Assembly: GCA_964482135.1 (NCBI GenBank)
Contig: CAYZWF010000042.1
Coordinates: forward strand, 1 to 17,086
Direction of reading: 5' to 3'
DNA: 17,086 nt
Source: UBA11136 sp964482135
GTDB lineage: Bacteria; Pseudomonadota; Alphaproteobacteria; UBA11136
The position numbers and the translations under genes were made by a program. Each line of letters opens with the position of its first letter. The first letter of the stretch is position 1. The notes under the pieces were generated by a model. That model had not been told where the DNA came from. It saw only the letters and a program-made list of their open reading frames with translations, and searched no databases. Below, piece by piece: positions 7,032 through 14,126 of this stretch.

Positions 7032-8882
7032 ATGTTTGCCATAGACCCTGACATACAAATCTGGATGACGCTGTTTTTCGTCGTCGGGGCCATCGGCCTC
7101 TACATGGTGGAGAAACTGCCCATGGAATACGTCTCCATCGCGTTGATGGGGGTGTTACTCCTGTTCTTCCAGATTTTCCCGGTGCTGGGGCCCGATGGCC
7201 GTAATCTTCTTGATGCGGCGCGGATACTCGAGGGCTTCGCCAATCCGGCGCTGATCGCGGTGCTGGCGCTGCTGGTGGTGGGCCAGGGGATGGTGAATAC
7301 GCGGGCGCTGACCTATGTGGTCCAGTCGGTTTTCCTGCTTGGCGGGACACAGCCCGCGCTGACCCGGATTCTGGCCCTGATCTTCGTTCTCGTCATCAGC
7401 GCCTTTCTCAACAACACGCCGGTTGTGGTGATCTTCATTCCTATCATGCAGGCCCTGTCGGATCGCCTCGGCGCGTCGGCCAGTTCGGTGATGATGCCCC
7501 TGTCTTTTGCGGCGATTCTTGGCGGGATGACCACCCTGATCGGGTCGAGCACCAATCTCCTGGTTTCCAGTTCCCTGATCGAGCTGGGGGAAACCCCCTT
7601 TACTTTCTTTGAATTCACCCTGCCGGGTCTCTTCCTGGCCTCGGTGGGGCTGGTCTATGTGCTGTTCGTGGCGCCGCGGATTCTGCCGGACCGGGCCACA
7701 CTGGCAAATACGCTGATCGGTGAAAGCGGCAAACAATTCATTGCCCAGATCACTGTTCTTGAGGATTCGAAACTGGTGGGGGAAGAATCCACCGCCGGTA
7801 TTTTCCCCAGCCTGCGCGATATGACGGTGCGTCTGATCCTGCGCGGCGAGCACGCCGAACTGCCGCCCTTTGACGGTTTTGCTCTGCGCCCGAGAGACGT
7901 TCTGGTGGTGGCGGCCACGCGCAAGGCCCTGACCGATGCCTTGGGGCGCGGCGCCGGGGTGATGCATACGGAATTCAGGGCCCCCGATGACCAGGAGGAG
8001 GCCAAAGAGCTTGGCCTCGGTGAAGGTGATCAGGTTCTCGCCGAGGTGATGGTGACGCCGGCTTCGAGGCTGATCGGCCAGAACCTTGAACAGATCGGCT
8101 TCCGCTACAAGTTCAGCAGTATCGTGCTCGGCCTGCAACGGCGCTCACGCATGATCCGTACGCGTATGACCGAGATTCCTCTGGAGGCGGGCGATGTGCT
8201 GCTGATCCAGGGTGGCTCCGAAGCCGTCCAGGCCCTGCGCGGCCATCGCGATCTTCTGCTGATGGAATGGTCGGCGATGGAACTGCCCGCGCCCAATCTG
8301 GCGCGGCGCGCCAATCTGATTTTTCTGGGTGTGGTCGGTCTGGCCGCGACCGGCACTCTTCCGATCGTGGTTTCCGCGTTGCTTGGCGCCGCAGTGATGA
8401 TTTTCACCGGCGTACTCAATATCCGCCAGGCGGCTCGCGCCGTGGACCGCAATCTGGTGCTCATGGTGGCTACTGCCCTGGCCTTGGGAAGCGCCATGCA
8501 GGAAACCGGTGCCGCGGCATTCATCGCCGACAACATCATCGGGTTTTTAGGGCTTTCCCACCCGGCGGTGGTACTGTCCGCCTTTTTCTTGATGGTGGCT
8601 GTTATCTCCAACGTCATCAGCAACAATGCCTGTGCCGTTCTTTTTACGCCGATTGCCGTGGGGATTGCGGTTGGACTTGGCGTGGACCCGAAGATTTTTG
8701 CCGTGGCCGTGGTGTTCGCCGCCAACTGTTCATTCGCCACGCCGGTGGGCTACCAGACCAACCTTCTCGTCATGGGGCCGGGCCATTACCGCTTTTCCGA
8801 TTTTGTGCATGCGGGATTCCCGCTGACCGTGATCCTGTGGCTGGTGTTTTCCTTCTTCGCCCCTTGGTACTATGGTTTGTAG
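7032..8882 (+). CDS. SLC13/DASS-type anion permease with two internal RCK_C (TrkA-C)-like domains
   Basis: This is an inner-membrane transporter of the divalent anion:sodium symporter type; relatives carry sulfate or dicarboxylates, but the substrate cannot be read here. I start at ATG 7032 (MFAIDPDIQIWMTLFF), giving 616 residues; the frame is open to 6906, but the extra 42 residues are not family-like. Hydrophobic helices occupy about 10-215 and 425-612. The two pseudo-symmetric hairpin motifs are visible: SAFLNNTPVV (123-132) with GSSTNLL (171-177), and SNVISNNACAV (526-536) with TPVGYQTNLL (570-579). Between the halves, about 225-410, lie two soluble segments like RCK_C domains (GESGKQFIAQITVLEDSKLVG and MVTPASRLIGQNLEQIGFRY, each shortened here in meaning to ligand-binding folds), which in related proteins sense ligands. 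No strong Shine-Dalgarno is seen at 7032. It stands alone on its strand, 176 nt before hisZ. Confidence 0.88.
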   Translation: MFAIDPDIQIWMTLFFVVGAIGLYMVEKLPMEYVSIALMGVLLLFFQIFPVLGPDGRNLLDAARILEGFANPALIAVLALLVVGQGMVNTRALTYVVQSVFLLGGTQPALTRILALIFVLVISAFLNNTPVVVIFIPIMQALSDRLGASASSVMMPLSFAAILGGMTTLIGSSTNLLVSSSLIELGETPFTFFEFTLPGLFLASVGLVYVLFVAPRILPDRATLANTLIGESGKQFIAQITVLEDSKLVGEESTAGIFPSLRDMTVRLILRGEHAELPPFDGFALRPRDVLVVAATRKALTDALGRGAGVMHTEFRAPDDQEEAKELGLGEGDQVLAEVMVTPASRLIGQNLEQIGFRYKFSSIVLGLQRRSRMIRTRMTEIPLEAGDVLLIQGGSEAVQALRGHRDLLLMEWSAMELPAPNLARRANLIFLGVVGLAATGTLPIVVSALLGAAVMIFTGVLNIRQAARAVDRNLVLMVATALALGSAMQETGAAAFIADNIIGFLGLSHPAVVLSAFFLMVAVISNVISNNACAVLFTPIAVGIAVGLGVDPKIFAVAVVFAANCSFATPVGYQTNLLVMGPGHYRFSDFVHAGFPLTVILWLVFSFFAPWYYGL

Positions 8883-8902
8883 GCGGGGGTTTGTAGGCGG
8901 GG
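8875..8902 (+). repeat. Perfect 14-bp tandem duplication at the transporter stop codon, with adjoining hairpin
   Basis: GTTTGTAGGCGGGG occurs twice head to tail (8875-8888 and 8889-8902). The first copy contains the TAG stop (8880-8882); because 14 is not a multiple of three, the second copy is out of frame. The second copy leads into a hairpin, GGCGG (8896-8900) with CCGCC (8905-8909), without a T-run. This may be a replication-slippage scar and a weak transcript end. Confidence 0.8.
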
Positions 8903-9058
8903 CTCCGCCCAAGGCGCCCGCCGCACAGCCGGTGCTTTCCGTTTGCCGTATGGCGTCAAAAGGAGTACTTAACCAGCGCTTGTCCGGAACGCGTTTCCCG
9001 TCTCGCGGGATAAAAGGCGGCTCCGTCCATGTAATGCCAACGGAAACTTGTCAGGTCC

Positions 9059-10228
9059 ATGAACGAACTTCCCAACAAAGGTCTTTTGCCGGAAGGTCTG
9101 CGCGATGTACTGCCGCCGGATGCCGCCTTCGAGGCCGAGGTGACGAGCGGCCTCATGGCTTGTTTCGCCGGCCATGGCTACGAGCGCGTCAAGCCGCCCC
9201 TCATCGAGTTCGAGGAAAGCCTTCTTTCCGGCGTGGGCGCGGCCACGGCGCGCGACACCTTTCGCCTGATGGACCCGGTTTCACAACATATGATGGGCGT
9301 GCGGCCGGACATGACGGTCCAGGTGGCGCGTATTGCCGCCACCCGTCTTGGCCAGGCGCCACGGCCCCTGCGTTTGTGTTACGCGGGGCAGGTATTGCGT
9401 GCCCGGGGCAATCAGATTCAGCCTGAACGTCAACTCGGACAGGCCGGCGCGGAACTGATAGGTTCCCCCGCGGCTGCGGCGGATGTGGAGGTGGTGCGTC
9501 TGGCCGTGGAAGCTTTGGACGGTGTCGGTATCGAAGAAATTACGGTGGACCTCAATATGCCGACGCTGATTGCGACACTGATGGATGACCTCGAACTAGA
9601 TGAGGCCGCCGCCGATGCCCTGCGCGCTGCACTGGACCGCAAGGATGCCGCCGTCGTGGCGGCGGCGGGCGGTGAAGCGGCAGAGATATTGCAGCATCTT
9701 CTCGGCGTTGCGGGGCCTGCCGGTAATGCGCTGGCGGCAATCGAGAAGCTGGCGCTTCCCGCTGGCGCGGCGCGGGAACGTGACGCATTGCTGGAGACGG
9801 CCCGCCTGATTACCGGGGAACTTTCCGATATACGGTTGACGGTGGACCCGGTGGAGACCCGCGGATTTGAATACCATTGCGGCGTTACCTTTACTTTATT
9901 CGCCCGCAGCGAACGCGGGGAACTGGGCTGGGGCGGCCGCTATACGGTTGATCGCGGGGACGGCGGCAAGGATAGCGCGGAGCCGGCGACAGGATTCACC
10001 CTGTTCATGGGCGCTGTCATGGGCGCGTTGCCTGGGCCGCAGCCCGCCAATCGGGTCTATCTTCCCTTCGGGACTCCACCCGCGGCCACCGCCGGACTTC
10101 GGGGCGAGGGCTGGGTCGTGGTCGGAGGGCTGGAGGAAGTGGCGGATATATGTGCCGAGGCGCGGCGGATGAACTGTCCTTATGTTCTCCAGGACGATGA
10201 TGTGGTGGCCGTGGACAAGGTGTCCTGA
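9059..10228 (+). CDS. hisZ: ATP phosphoribosyltransferase regulatory subunit
   Basis: HisZ is a catalytically inactive histidyl-tRNA synthetase paralogue that partners the short form of HisG, the first enzyme of histidine synthesis, and confers feedback control by histidine. The 389-residue protein shows class II synthetase-like segments: KGLLPEGLRDVLPPDA (7-22), VRPDMTVQVARI (81-92), LCYAGQVLRARG (106-117) and ERQLGQAGAELIG (123-135). The later FEYHCGVTF (270-278) replaces the histidyl-adenylate loop of true HisRS, and GGRY is at 292-295. The length and the lack of a recognisable anticodon-binding domain argue against HisS. ATG 9059 is preceded by a modest AGG Shine-Dalgarno. purA follows 43 nt later on the same strand, the usual alphaproteobacterial pairing. 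The 176-nt upstream spacer shows only weak promoter-like sequence. Confidence 0.93.
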   Translation: MNELPNKGLLPEGLRDVLPPDAAFEAEVTSGLMACFAGHGYERVKPPLIEFEESLLSGVGAATARDTFRLMDPVSQHMMGVRPDMTVQVARIAATRLGQAPRPLRLCYAGQVLRARGNQIQPERQLGQAGAELIGSPAAAADVEVVRLAVEALDGVGIEEITVDLNMPTLIATLMDDLELDEAAADALRAALDRKDAAVVAAAGGEAAEILQHLLGVAGPAGNALAAIEKLALPAGAARERDALLETARLITGELSDIRLTVDPVETRGFEYHCGVTFTLFARSERGELGWGGRYTVDRGDGGKDSAEPATGFTLFMGAVMGALPGPQPANRVYLPFGTPPAATAGLRGEGWVVVGGLEEVADICAEARRMNCPYVLQDDDVVAVDKVS

Positions 10229-10271
10229 CGGTGGCTCGTTACGGATTTTTTCAATCGGTTAAAGGAATGAC

Positions 10272-11564
10272 ATGGCGAATGTGGCGGTAGTCGGCTCCCA
10301 GTGGGGAGACGAAGGTAAGGGAAAGATCGTGGATTGGCTCAGCCAGCGCGCCGACGTGGTGGTGCGCTTCCAGGGCGGACACAATGCCGGCCATACGCTG
10401 GTTATTGACGGCGAAGTCTATGCCTTGAGTCTGTTGCCGTCGGGCGTGGTGCGCACGGGAAAGCTGTCTATTATCGGCAATGGCGTTGTGGTGGACCCCT
10501 GGGCCCTTCTCAAGGAAATCGAGACCTTGCGTGAACGGGGGGTGGATCTCACCCCGGACAATCTGAAGCTGGCGGAGAACGCCACGCTTATTCTTCCTTT
10601 CCACGGCCATATCGACCGCGCCAGGGAAGAGGCCCGCGGAGCGGCGAAGATCGGCACCACCGGCAGGGGCATTGGACCGGCCTATGAGGACAAGGTGGCG
10701 CGGCGCGCGATCCGGGTCTGTGATCTTGCCGACAAGGCCTGTCTCGCGGAACGGGTGGAACAGATTCTGTTCCATCATAATGCGGTGCTGCGCGGCCTGG
10801 ATGCCGAGGAAATCGACGGCAAGGCGCTCATGGTCTCGCTTGAGGAACTGGCGCCAAAAATCCTGCCTTTTGCCGACCGGGTATGGGAGCGGCTGGATGT
10901 GGCGCGGCGCGACGGCAAACGCATTCTTTTCGAGGGCGCGCAGGGGGCCATGCTGGACGTGGATCACGGAACCTATCCCTTCGTCACCAGCTCCAATACG
11001 GTGGCGGGACAGGCAGCCGTTGGCGCGGGAGTGGGGCCCGGCAGTGTTGATTACGTGCTCGGTATTACCAAGGCCTATACCACGCGGGTGGGCAGCGGAC
11101 CGTTTCCTACCGAACTCAACGACGAAATCGGCCAGGGGCTGGGTGAGCGGGGCCGAGAGGTCGGCACTGTGACGGGACGGCCGCGGCGCTGTGGATGGTT
11201 TGACGCCGTGATGGTGCGCCAGGCAGTCAAGGTATGCGGTATCCACGGCATCGCATTGACCAAGCTCGACGTTCTCGACGGCATGGAAAGCCTGAAAATA
11301 TGTACCGGCTATCATCTCGATGGCGAACACATCGCCTATCTGCCGGCGGCTATTTCGGCTCAGGCAGGTGTGGAGCCAGTCTATGAAACCCTGGAGGGCT
11401 GGACGGACAGCACCCGAGGCGCGCGTTCCTGGGCAGATTTGCCGGCTACGGCCATCAAATATATACGCCGTATCGAAGAACTGATCGAAGCCCCGGTGGC
11501 GTTACTGTCCACCAGTCCCGAACGCGAGGATACGATCCTCGTGCATGATCCCTTTTCCGGCTGA
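10272..11564 (+). CDS. purA: Adenylosuccinate synthetase
   Basis: PurA joins IMP and aspartate using GTP to form adenylosuccinate, the committed step to AMP. The protein is 430 residues, normal for bacteria. It opens with GSQWGDEGKGK (8-18), the GTP-binding loop containing catalytic Asp13. GGHNAGHT (35-42) places the catalytic His at 41, the same numbers as in E. coli PurA. TTGRGIGPAYEDK (129-141) is the IMP-binding loop; VTGRPRRCGWFD and the C-terminal STSPERE guanine-binding motif are also intact. ATG 10272 has a good Shine-Dalgarno (AAAGGA). It is probably co-transcribed with hisZ and converges on rpoH with a 187-nt gap that holds hairpins but no gene. Confidence 0.98.
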   Translation: MANVAVVGSQWGDEGKGKIVDWLSQRADVVVRFQGGHNAGHTLVIDGEVYALSLLPSGVVRTGKLSIIGNGVVVDPWALLKEIETLRERGVDLTPDNLKLAENATLILPFHGHIDRAREEARGAAKIGTTGRGIGPAYEDKVARRAIRVCDLADKACLAERVEQILFHHNAVLRGLDAEEIDGKALMVSLEELAPKILPFADRVWERLDVARRDGKRILFEGAQGAMLDVDHGTYPFVTSSNTVAGQAAVGAGVGPGSVDYVLGITKAYTTRVGSGPFPTELNDEIGQGLGERGREVGTVTGRPRRCGWFDAVMVRQAVKVCGIHGIALTKLDVLDGMESLKICTGYHLDGEHIAYLPAAISAQAGVEPVYETLEGWTDSTRGARSWADLPATAIKYIRRIEELIEAPVALLSTSPEREDTILVHDPFSG

Positions 11565-11647
11565 CGGCCGCACCGTCTGCTTCGGTATGTGGGGGAGGAG
11601 ATGGTGAGGCGCTGTCCGGTTGAGTGGATTGTATTTCTCATGGAGTG

Positions 11648-11696
11648 CCAGCAAGTGCTTGCTGGGGAGTGGGGCGAAGTAATCACAACCCAGCAA
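11648..11696. repeat. Two mutually exclusive hairpins between purA and rpoH
   Basis: CCAGCAAG (11648-11655) and CTTGCTGG (11658-11665) form an 18-bp near-palindrome. The same right arm, TTGCTGGG (11659-11666), is also perfectly complementary to CCCAGCAA (11689-11696). The two hairpins cannot coexist on one RNA. No T-tract follows either on either strand. The element lies in the 187-nt convergent spacer, where I see no tRNA or other known RNA. It may be a bidirectional transcript-end structure or part of a small RNA. Confidence 0.5.
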
Positions 11697-11751
11697 AGGC
11701 CGACCTGATAGCCGGGTCCGATATTTTCATCCCCCGCCATTAAGTTTGCCT

Positions 11752-12636
11752 CTAATTCCCCAGGCGTTGTTCCATAGCGTGGTTGCGTACGGATTTCTGC
11801 AACTTTTCAAAGGCACGGGCCTCTACCTGGCGTATCCGTTCCCGGGAAATGCCGTAGCGCTGGCTGAGTTCCTCAAGGGTGCGGGGCTTGTCGCTGAGGC
11901 GCCGCTCGGTAAGGATATGACGCTCTCTTTCATTGAGACTGCCCATGCCTTTTTGCAGAAGCAGGCGCCGGTTGTTCAGTTCTTCCATGGCGGCGAGGGA
12001 AGTTTCCTGGGACTCACGGTCATCGGCAAGCCATTCCAGCCATTCACCTTCGCTGTCAGCTTTCAGCGGCGTATTGAGGGAACGGTCGGGAACGGTCATG
12101 CGCATGTTCATGCTGATGACGTCGCGTTCCGGCACACTCAGACTCTCGGCGATTTTAGTCACGTTCTCGGGGTGTAGATCACCTTCTTCGAAGGCCTTCA
12201 ATTTCCCTTTCAGAGAGCGCAGATTAAAGAAGAGTTTTTTCTGTGCCGCCGTGGTGCCGATCTTCACCAGCGACCAGGAATGCAGGATATATTCCTGGAT
12301 GGCGGCCCTGATCCACCACATGGCATAGGTGGAAAGTCTGAACCCGCGGTCGGGATCGAAGCGTTTGACCGCCTGCGTCATGCCTACATTCCCTTCGGAT
12401 ATAAGTTCGCTCAGCGGCAGGCCATAGCCGCGATAACCCATGGCGATCTTGGCCACAAGCCTGAGGTGGCTGTTGACCAGTTGATGGACGGCATCGTCAT
12501 CCTGGTTTTCCTGCCAGCGCTTGGCCAGATCGAACTCCTCTTCCCGCTCGAGCATAGGATATTTACGGATTTCCCGGAGAAACCGGGAGAGGCCTGCTTC
12601 ATCACCCACTTGTGGAAACTGTGCTGCCGATGCCAT
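11752..12636 (-). CDS. rpoH: RNA polymerase sigma factor RpoH (heat-shock sigma-32)
   Basis: RpoH directs RNA polymerase to heat-shock promoters. From ATG 12636 it is 294 residues, the normal size; the frame is open to 12711, but the Shine-Dalgarno (AGGAG, 7 nt before the ATG) and the family-like MASAAQFPQVGDEAGL N-terminus fix the start. Sigma region 2 is clear (LISEGNVGMTQAVKRFDP from 78; STYAMWWIRAAIQEYI 102-117). The RpoH box QKKLFFNLR (132-140), diagnostic of this subfamily and involved in chaperone and FtsH control elsewhere, is intact. Region 4.2 (TLEELSQRYGISRERIRQVE, 253-272) carries the helix-turn-helix. It lies downstream of rluD on the same strand, but the 121-nt gap holds a promoter candidate and a highly structured leader, so it likely has its own transcription and translational heat control. 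Confidence 0.98.
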   Translation of the reverse strand: MASAAQFPQVGDEAGLSRFLREIRKYPMLEREEEFDLAKRWQENQDDDAVHQLVNSHLRLVAKIAMGYRGYGLPLSELISEGNVGMTQAVKRFDPDRGFRLSTYAMWWIRAAIQEYILHSWSLVKIGTTAAQKKLFFNLRSLKGKLKAFEEGDLHPENVTKIAESLSVPERDVISMNMRMTVPDRSLNTPLKADSEGEWLEWLADDRESQETSLAAMEELNNRRLLLQKGMGSLNERERHILTERRLSDKPRTLEELSQRYGISRERIRQVEARAFEKLQKSVRNHAMEQRLGN

Positions 12637-12637
12637 T

Positions 12638-12740
12638 GCGAAACTCCTGACTCTCTGGTTCCCGAGATCGTGGTTTCCGATTCTTAGAAAAAGGAAACAA
12701 CAATCCCCCACTGGGAACAGATAATAACCAAGTGTTTCGC
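12638..12740 (-). promoter_or_regulatory. Long SD-burying hairpin in the rpoH leader, candidate RNA thermosensor
   Basis: Read on the minus strand, three stacked helices fold nearly the whole leader. Helix I pairs GCGAAACACTTGGTT (12740-12726) with AGTCAGGAGTTTCGC (12652-12638): 14 of 15 positions, three of them G-U, one A-A mismatch. It covers the entire AGGAG Shine-Dalgarno and ends 1 nt before the ATG. Helix II pairs 12721-12713 with 12663-12654, nine pairs and one bulged C. Helix III pairs 12707-12693 with 12678-12664, 14 of 15 positions, with a 14-nt apical loop. No UYGCU anti-SD motif of the ROSE family and no FourU run faces the SD, so it does not match the known thermosensor classes I can recall. 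The fold was drawn by hand. Confidence 0.6.
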
Positions 12741-12743
12741 TCA

Positions 12744-12771
12744 GGTATAGTAATTTATTATATATTGTCTA
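12744..12771 (-). promoter_or_regulatory. Candidate rpoH promoter overlapping the rluD 3' end
   Basis: On the minus strand, TAGACA (12771-12766; 5 of 6 to TTGACA), a 16-bp spacer and TATACC (12749-12744; 4 of 6 to TATAAT) form a plausible sigma-70 promoter in an AT-rich patch. The -35 lies in the last rluD codons. Transcription would begin near 12737, close to the 5' arm of the leader hairpin; if it begins there, the outermost three pairs of helix I are lost. Confidence 0.4.
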
Positions 12772-13744
12772 GATAAAATATTAACTCCTTCATATCTAAT
12801 GGAATTTCCTGTTCAAATCTTAGCTTTTCGGTGCTTGTGGGGTGCTCAAAGGCGAGCATAGCGGCATGGAGGGCTTGGCGTTTGAAGGCGGCGATGAAGG
12901 CGGCGGCGTCACCGGAGATGCCTGCCGGGCGCCAGGCCCGCCCATAAAGCTGGTCGCCCACCAAGGGATGCCCAAGCTTCGTCATATGTACCCTGATCTG
13001 ATGGGTGCGGCCGGTAGCGGGCCGGCATTCCACAAGACTGGCCGCCGGTGGATCGCTCTTGCCCAGGGTGCGAATAAGGCGATAACGGGTGAGGGCGGAT
13101 TTCCCCCCCCGCGTCAGGACCGCCATCTTCTTCCGGTTTTTCGGGTTGCGGCCGATATTGCCGCTGATTTCGCCCTGTGGGGGGGAGGGAACACCACGCA
13201 CCACGGCCAGATAGGCGCGTTCCATGCTGTGGCTGGCGAATTGTCTGGCCAGGGCGGCGTGGGCGGTGTCGGTTTTGGCGGCCACCATAAGGCCGCTGGT
13301 GTCCTTATCGAGGCGGTGAACGATACCGGGCCGCTTGACGCCGCCGATGCCCGACAGGGACTCTCCGCAATGGGCGAGAAGGGCATTGACCAGAGTGCGG
13401 TCGGGGTTACCGGGCGCGGGATGCACCACCAGCCCCGGCGGTTTGTTGATAACGATGAGTTGGTCATCCTCGTAAACGATATGGAGCTGGATGTCCTGGG
13501 GCCGGGGCGCCGCCTCTTCGGGCTCCGGCACGGTGACGTGGAATTCCTGACCGGATGTGACCTTGCTTGCGGGGTCTTCGGCGGGGGCCGCACCGCATGT
13601 CACCTGACCACCGGCGATGAGCTTCTTCAGCCGCGATCGGGAAAGCCCGGGCACGGACTGGGCCAGGAAGGAATCGAGCCGCGTCCCGCTATGGTCTTCG
13701 CCGGCCCGGACGTGGTATCGGTTTGTTTTGGTATTCGCCGTCAT
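12758..13744 (-). CDS. rluD: RluA-family 23S rRNA pseudouridine synthase, RluD type
   Basis: RluD isomerises uridines in helix 69 of 23S rRNA to pseudouridine. The 328-residue protein has an N-terminal S4 RNA-binding domain (about 18-75; TRLDSFLAQSVPGLSRSRLKK is cut here as TRLDSFLAQSVPGLSRSRL). The catalytic domain follows, with INKPPGLVVHPAPGN (99-113) and the family motif HRLDKDTSGLMVAAK (143-157); Asp146 is the nucleophile. The later RTHQIRVHMTKLGHPLVGDQ is shortened here to RTHQIRVHM and GHPLVGD; both are intact. Length and the S4 domain favour RluD over RluA. Its start is only 26 bp from the oppositely oriented gene at 13771, and no strong Shine-Dalgarno precedes ATG 13744. rpoH follows downstream, an arrangement common in alphaproteobacteria. 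Confidence 0.93.
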   Translation of the reverse strand: MTANTKTNRYHVRAGEDHSGTRLDSFLAQSVPGLSRSRLKKLIAGGQVTCGAAPAEDPASKVTSGQEFHVTVPEPEEAAPRPQDIQLHIVYEDDQLIVINKPPGLVVHPAPGNPDRTLVNALLAHCGESLSGIGGVKRPGIVHRLDKDTSGLMVAAKTDTAHAALARQFASHSMERAYLAVVRGVPSPPQGEISGNIGRNPKNRKKMAVLTRGGKSALTRYRLIRTLGKSDPPAASLVECRPATGRTHQIRVHMTKLGHPLVGDQLYGRAWRPAGISGDAAAFIAAFKRQALHAAMLAFEHPTSTEKLRFEQEIPLDMKELIFYLDNI

Positions 13745-13770
13745 TGTGGAACAGAGACTGGACCTAAAAC

Positions 13771-14100
13771 ATGCAGGCGCTCAAGGCCCTCGTTATCGGT
13801 ATGGGAGTTTTAATTCTGGTGGCGATGGCGGTTCTCGCCGTCACCGTCTACAAACGGGCCTCGGCGCCGCGCAGTGAATCGGCGATGGAGACCGGCCCAC
13901 AGGCTGGGGGTGCGTCAAGCCCCGCTTTCGGCACGGTGGACCTGCCCGTTCCCGAAGGCGCTCATGTGGAAGCAATGGAGGCCGATGACGGCCGCCTCAT
14001 GCTGAGGCTTCGCCTGGGCGACGGCAGCACCCGCATCATGGTGGTGGACCCTGCCAGCGGTGCTTTGCTCGGCACCTTCCTTCTTCAGCCCACGCCCTGA
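13771..14100 (+). CDS. Small single-span membrane protein of unknown function (DUF6476-like)
   Basis: The 109-residue protein has one N-terminal hydrophobic helix (about 5-26, ALVIGMGVLILVAMAVLAV) followed by a charged stop (YKR), a Ser/Gly/Pro linker (30-55) and a compact soluble domain. That domain ends with LMLRLRLGDGSTRIMVVDP and GALLGTFLL, which look like beta-strands. The topology suggests an inner-membrane anchor; the side of the soluble part is uncertain. I recall small DUF6476 proteins of this shape next to rluD and rpoH in alphaproteobacteria, but this assignment is from memory and not checked. It is divergent from rluD with a 26-bp gap, and the JAMM peptidase follows 26 nt downstream, so those two may be co-transcribed. 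No strong Shine-Dalgarno is visible. Confidence 0.75.
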   Translation: MQALKALVIGMGVLILVAMAVLAVTVYKRASAPRSESAMETGPQAGGASSPAFGTVDLPVPEGAHVEAMEADDGRLMLRLRLGDGSTRIMVVDPASGALLGTFLLQPTP

Positions 14101-14126
14101 TCCGGCGTCGTTAACGGAAATCCATC

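Noticed and set aside
7155..8138. 327-codon open frame on the minus strand opposite the SLC13 transporter
   Set aside because: The composition (Gln, His, Arg, Gly rich) is that of an antisense frame of membrane protein codons.
11565..11751. tRNA, SRP RNA or 6S RNA in the purA-rpoH spacer
   Set aside because: No GTTCRA T-loop, no SRP GGAAGGAAGCAG-like core and no long 6S-like rod could be found on either strand; only the competing hairpins remain.
12637..12711. Longer RpoH start at 12711
   Set aside because: The 25 extra residues would be encoded by the structured leader; the strong SD and family N-terminus support ATG 12636.
12708..12731. Sigma-32-type promoter in the rpoH leader (CTTGGTT ... 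CCCAGTG on the minus strand)
   Set aside because: The spacing is about 10 nt, too short, and the -10 half lacks the CCCCAT core; the bases are better explained by the leader hairpin.
12842..13813. 323-codon open frame on the plus strand opposite rluD
   Set aside because: It is the mirror of the RluD coding sequence with low-complexity Gly/Ala/Val composition; rluD carries the catalytic motif and the family-length frame.
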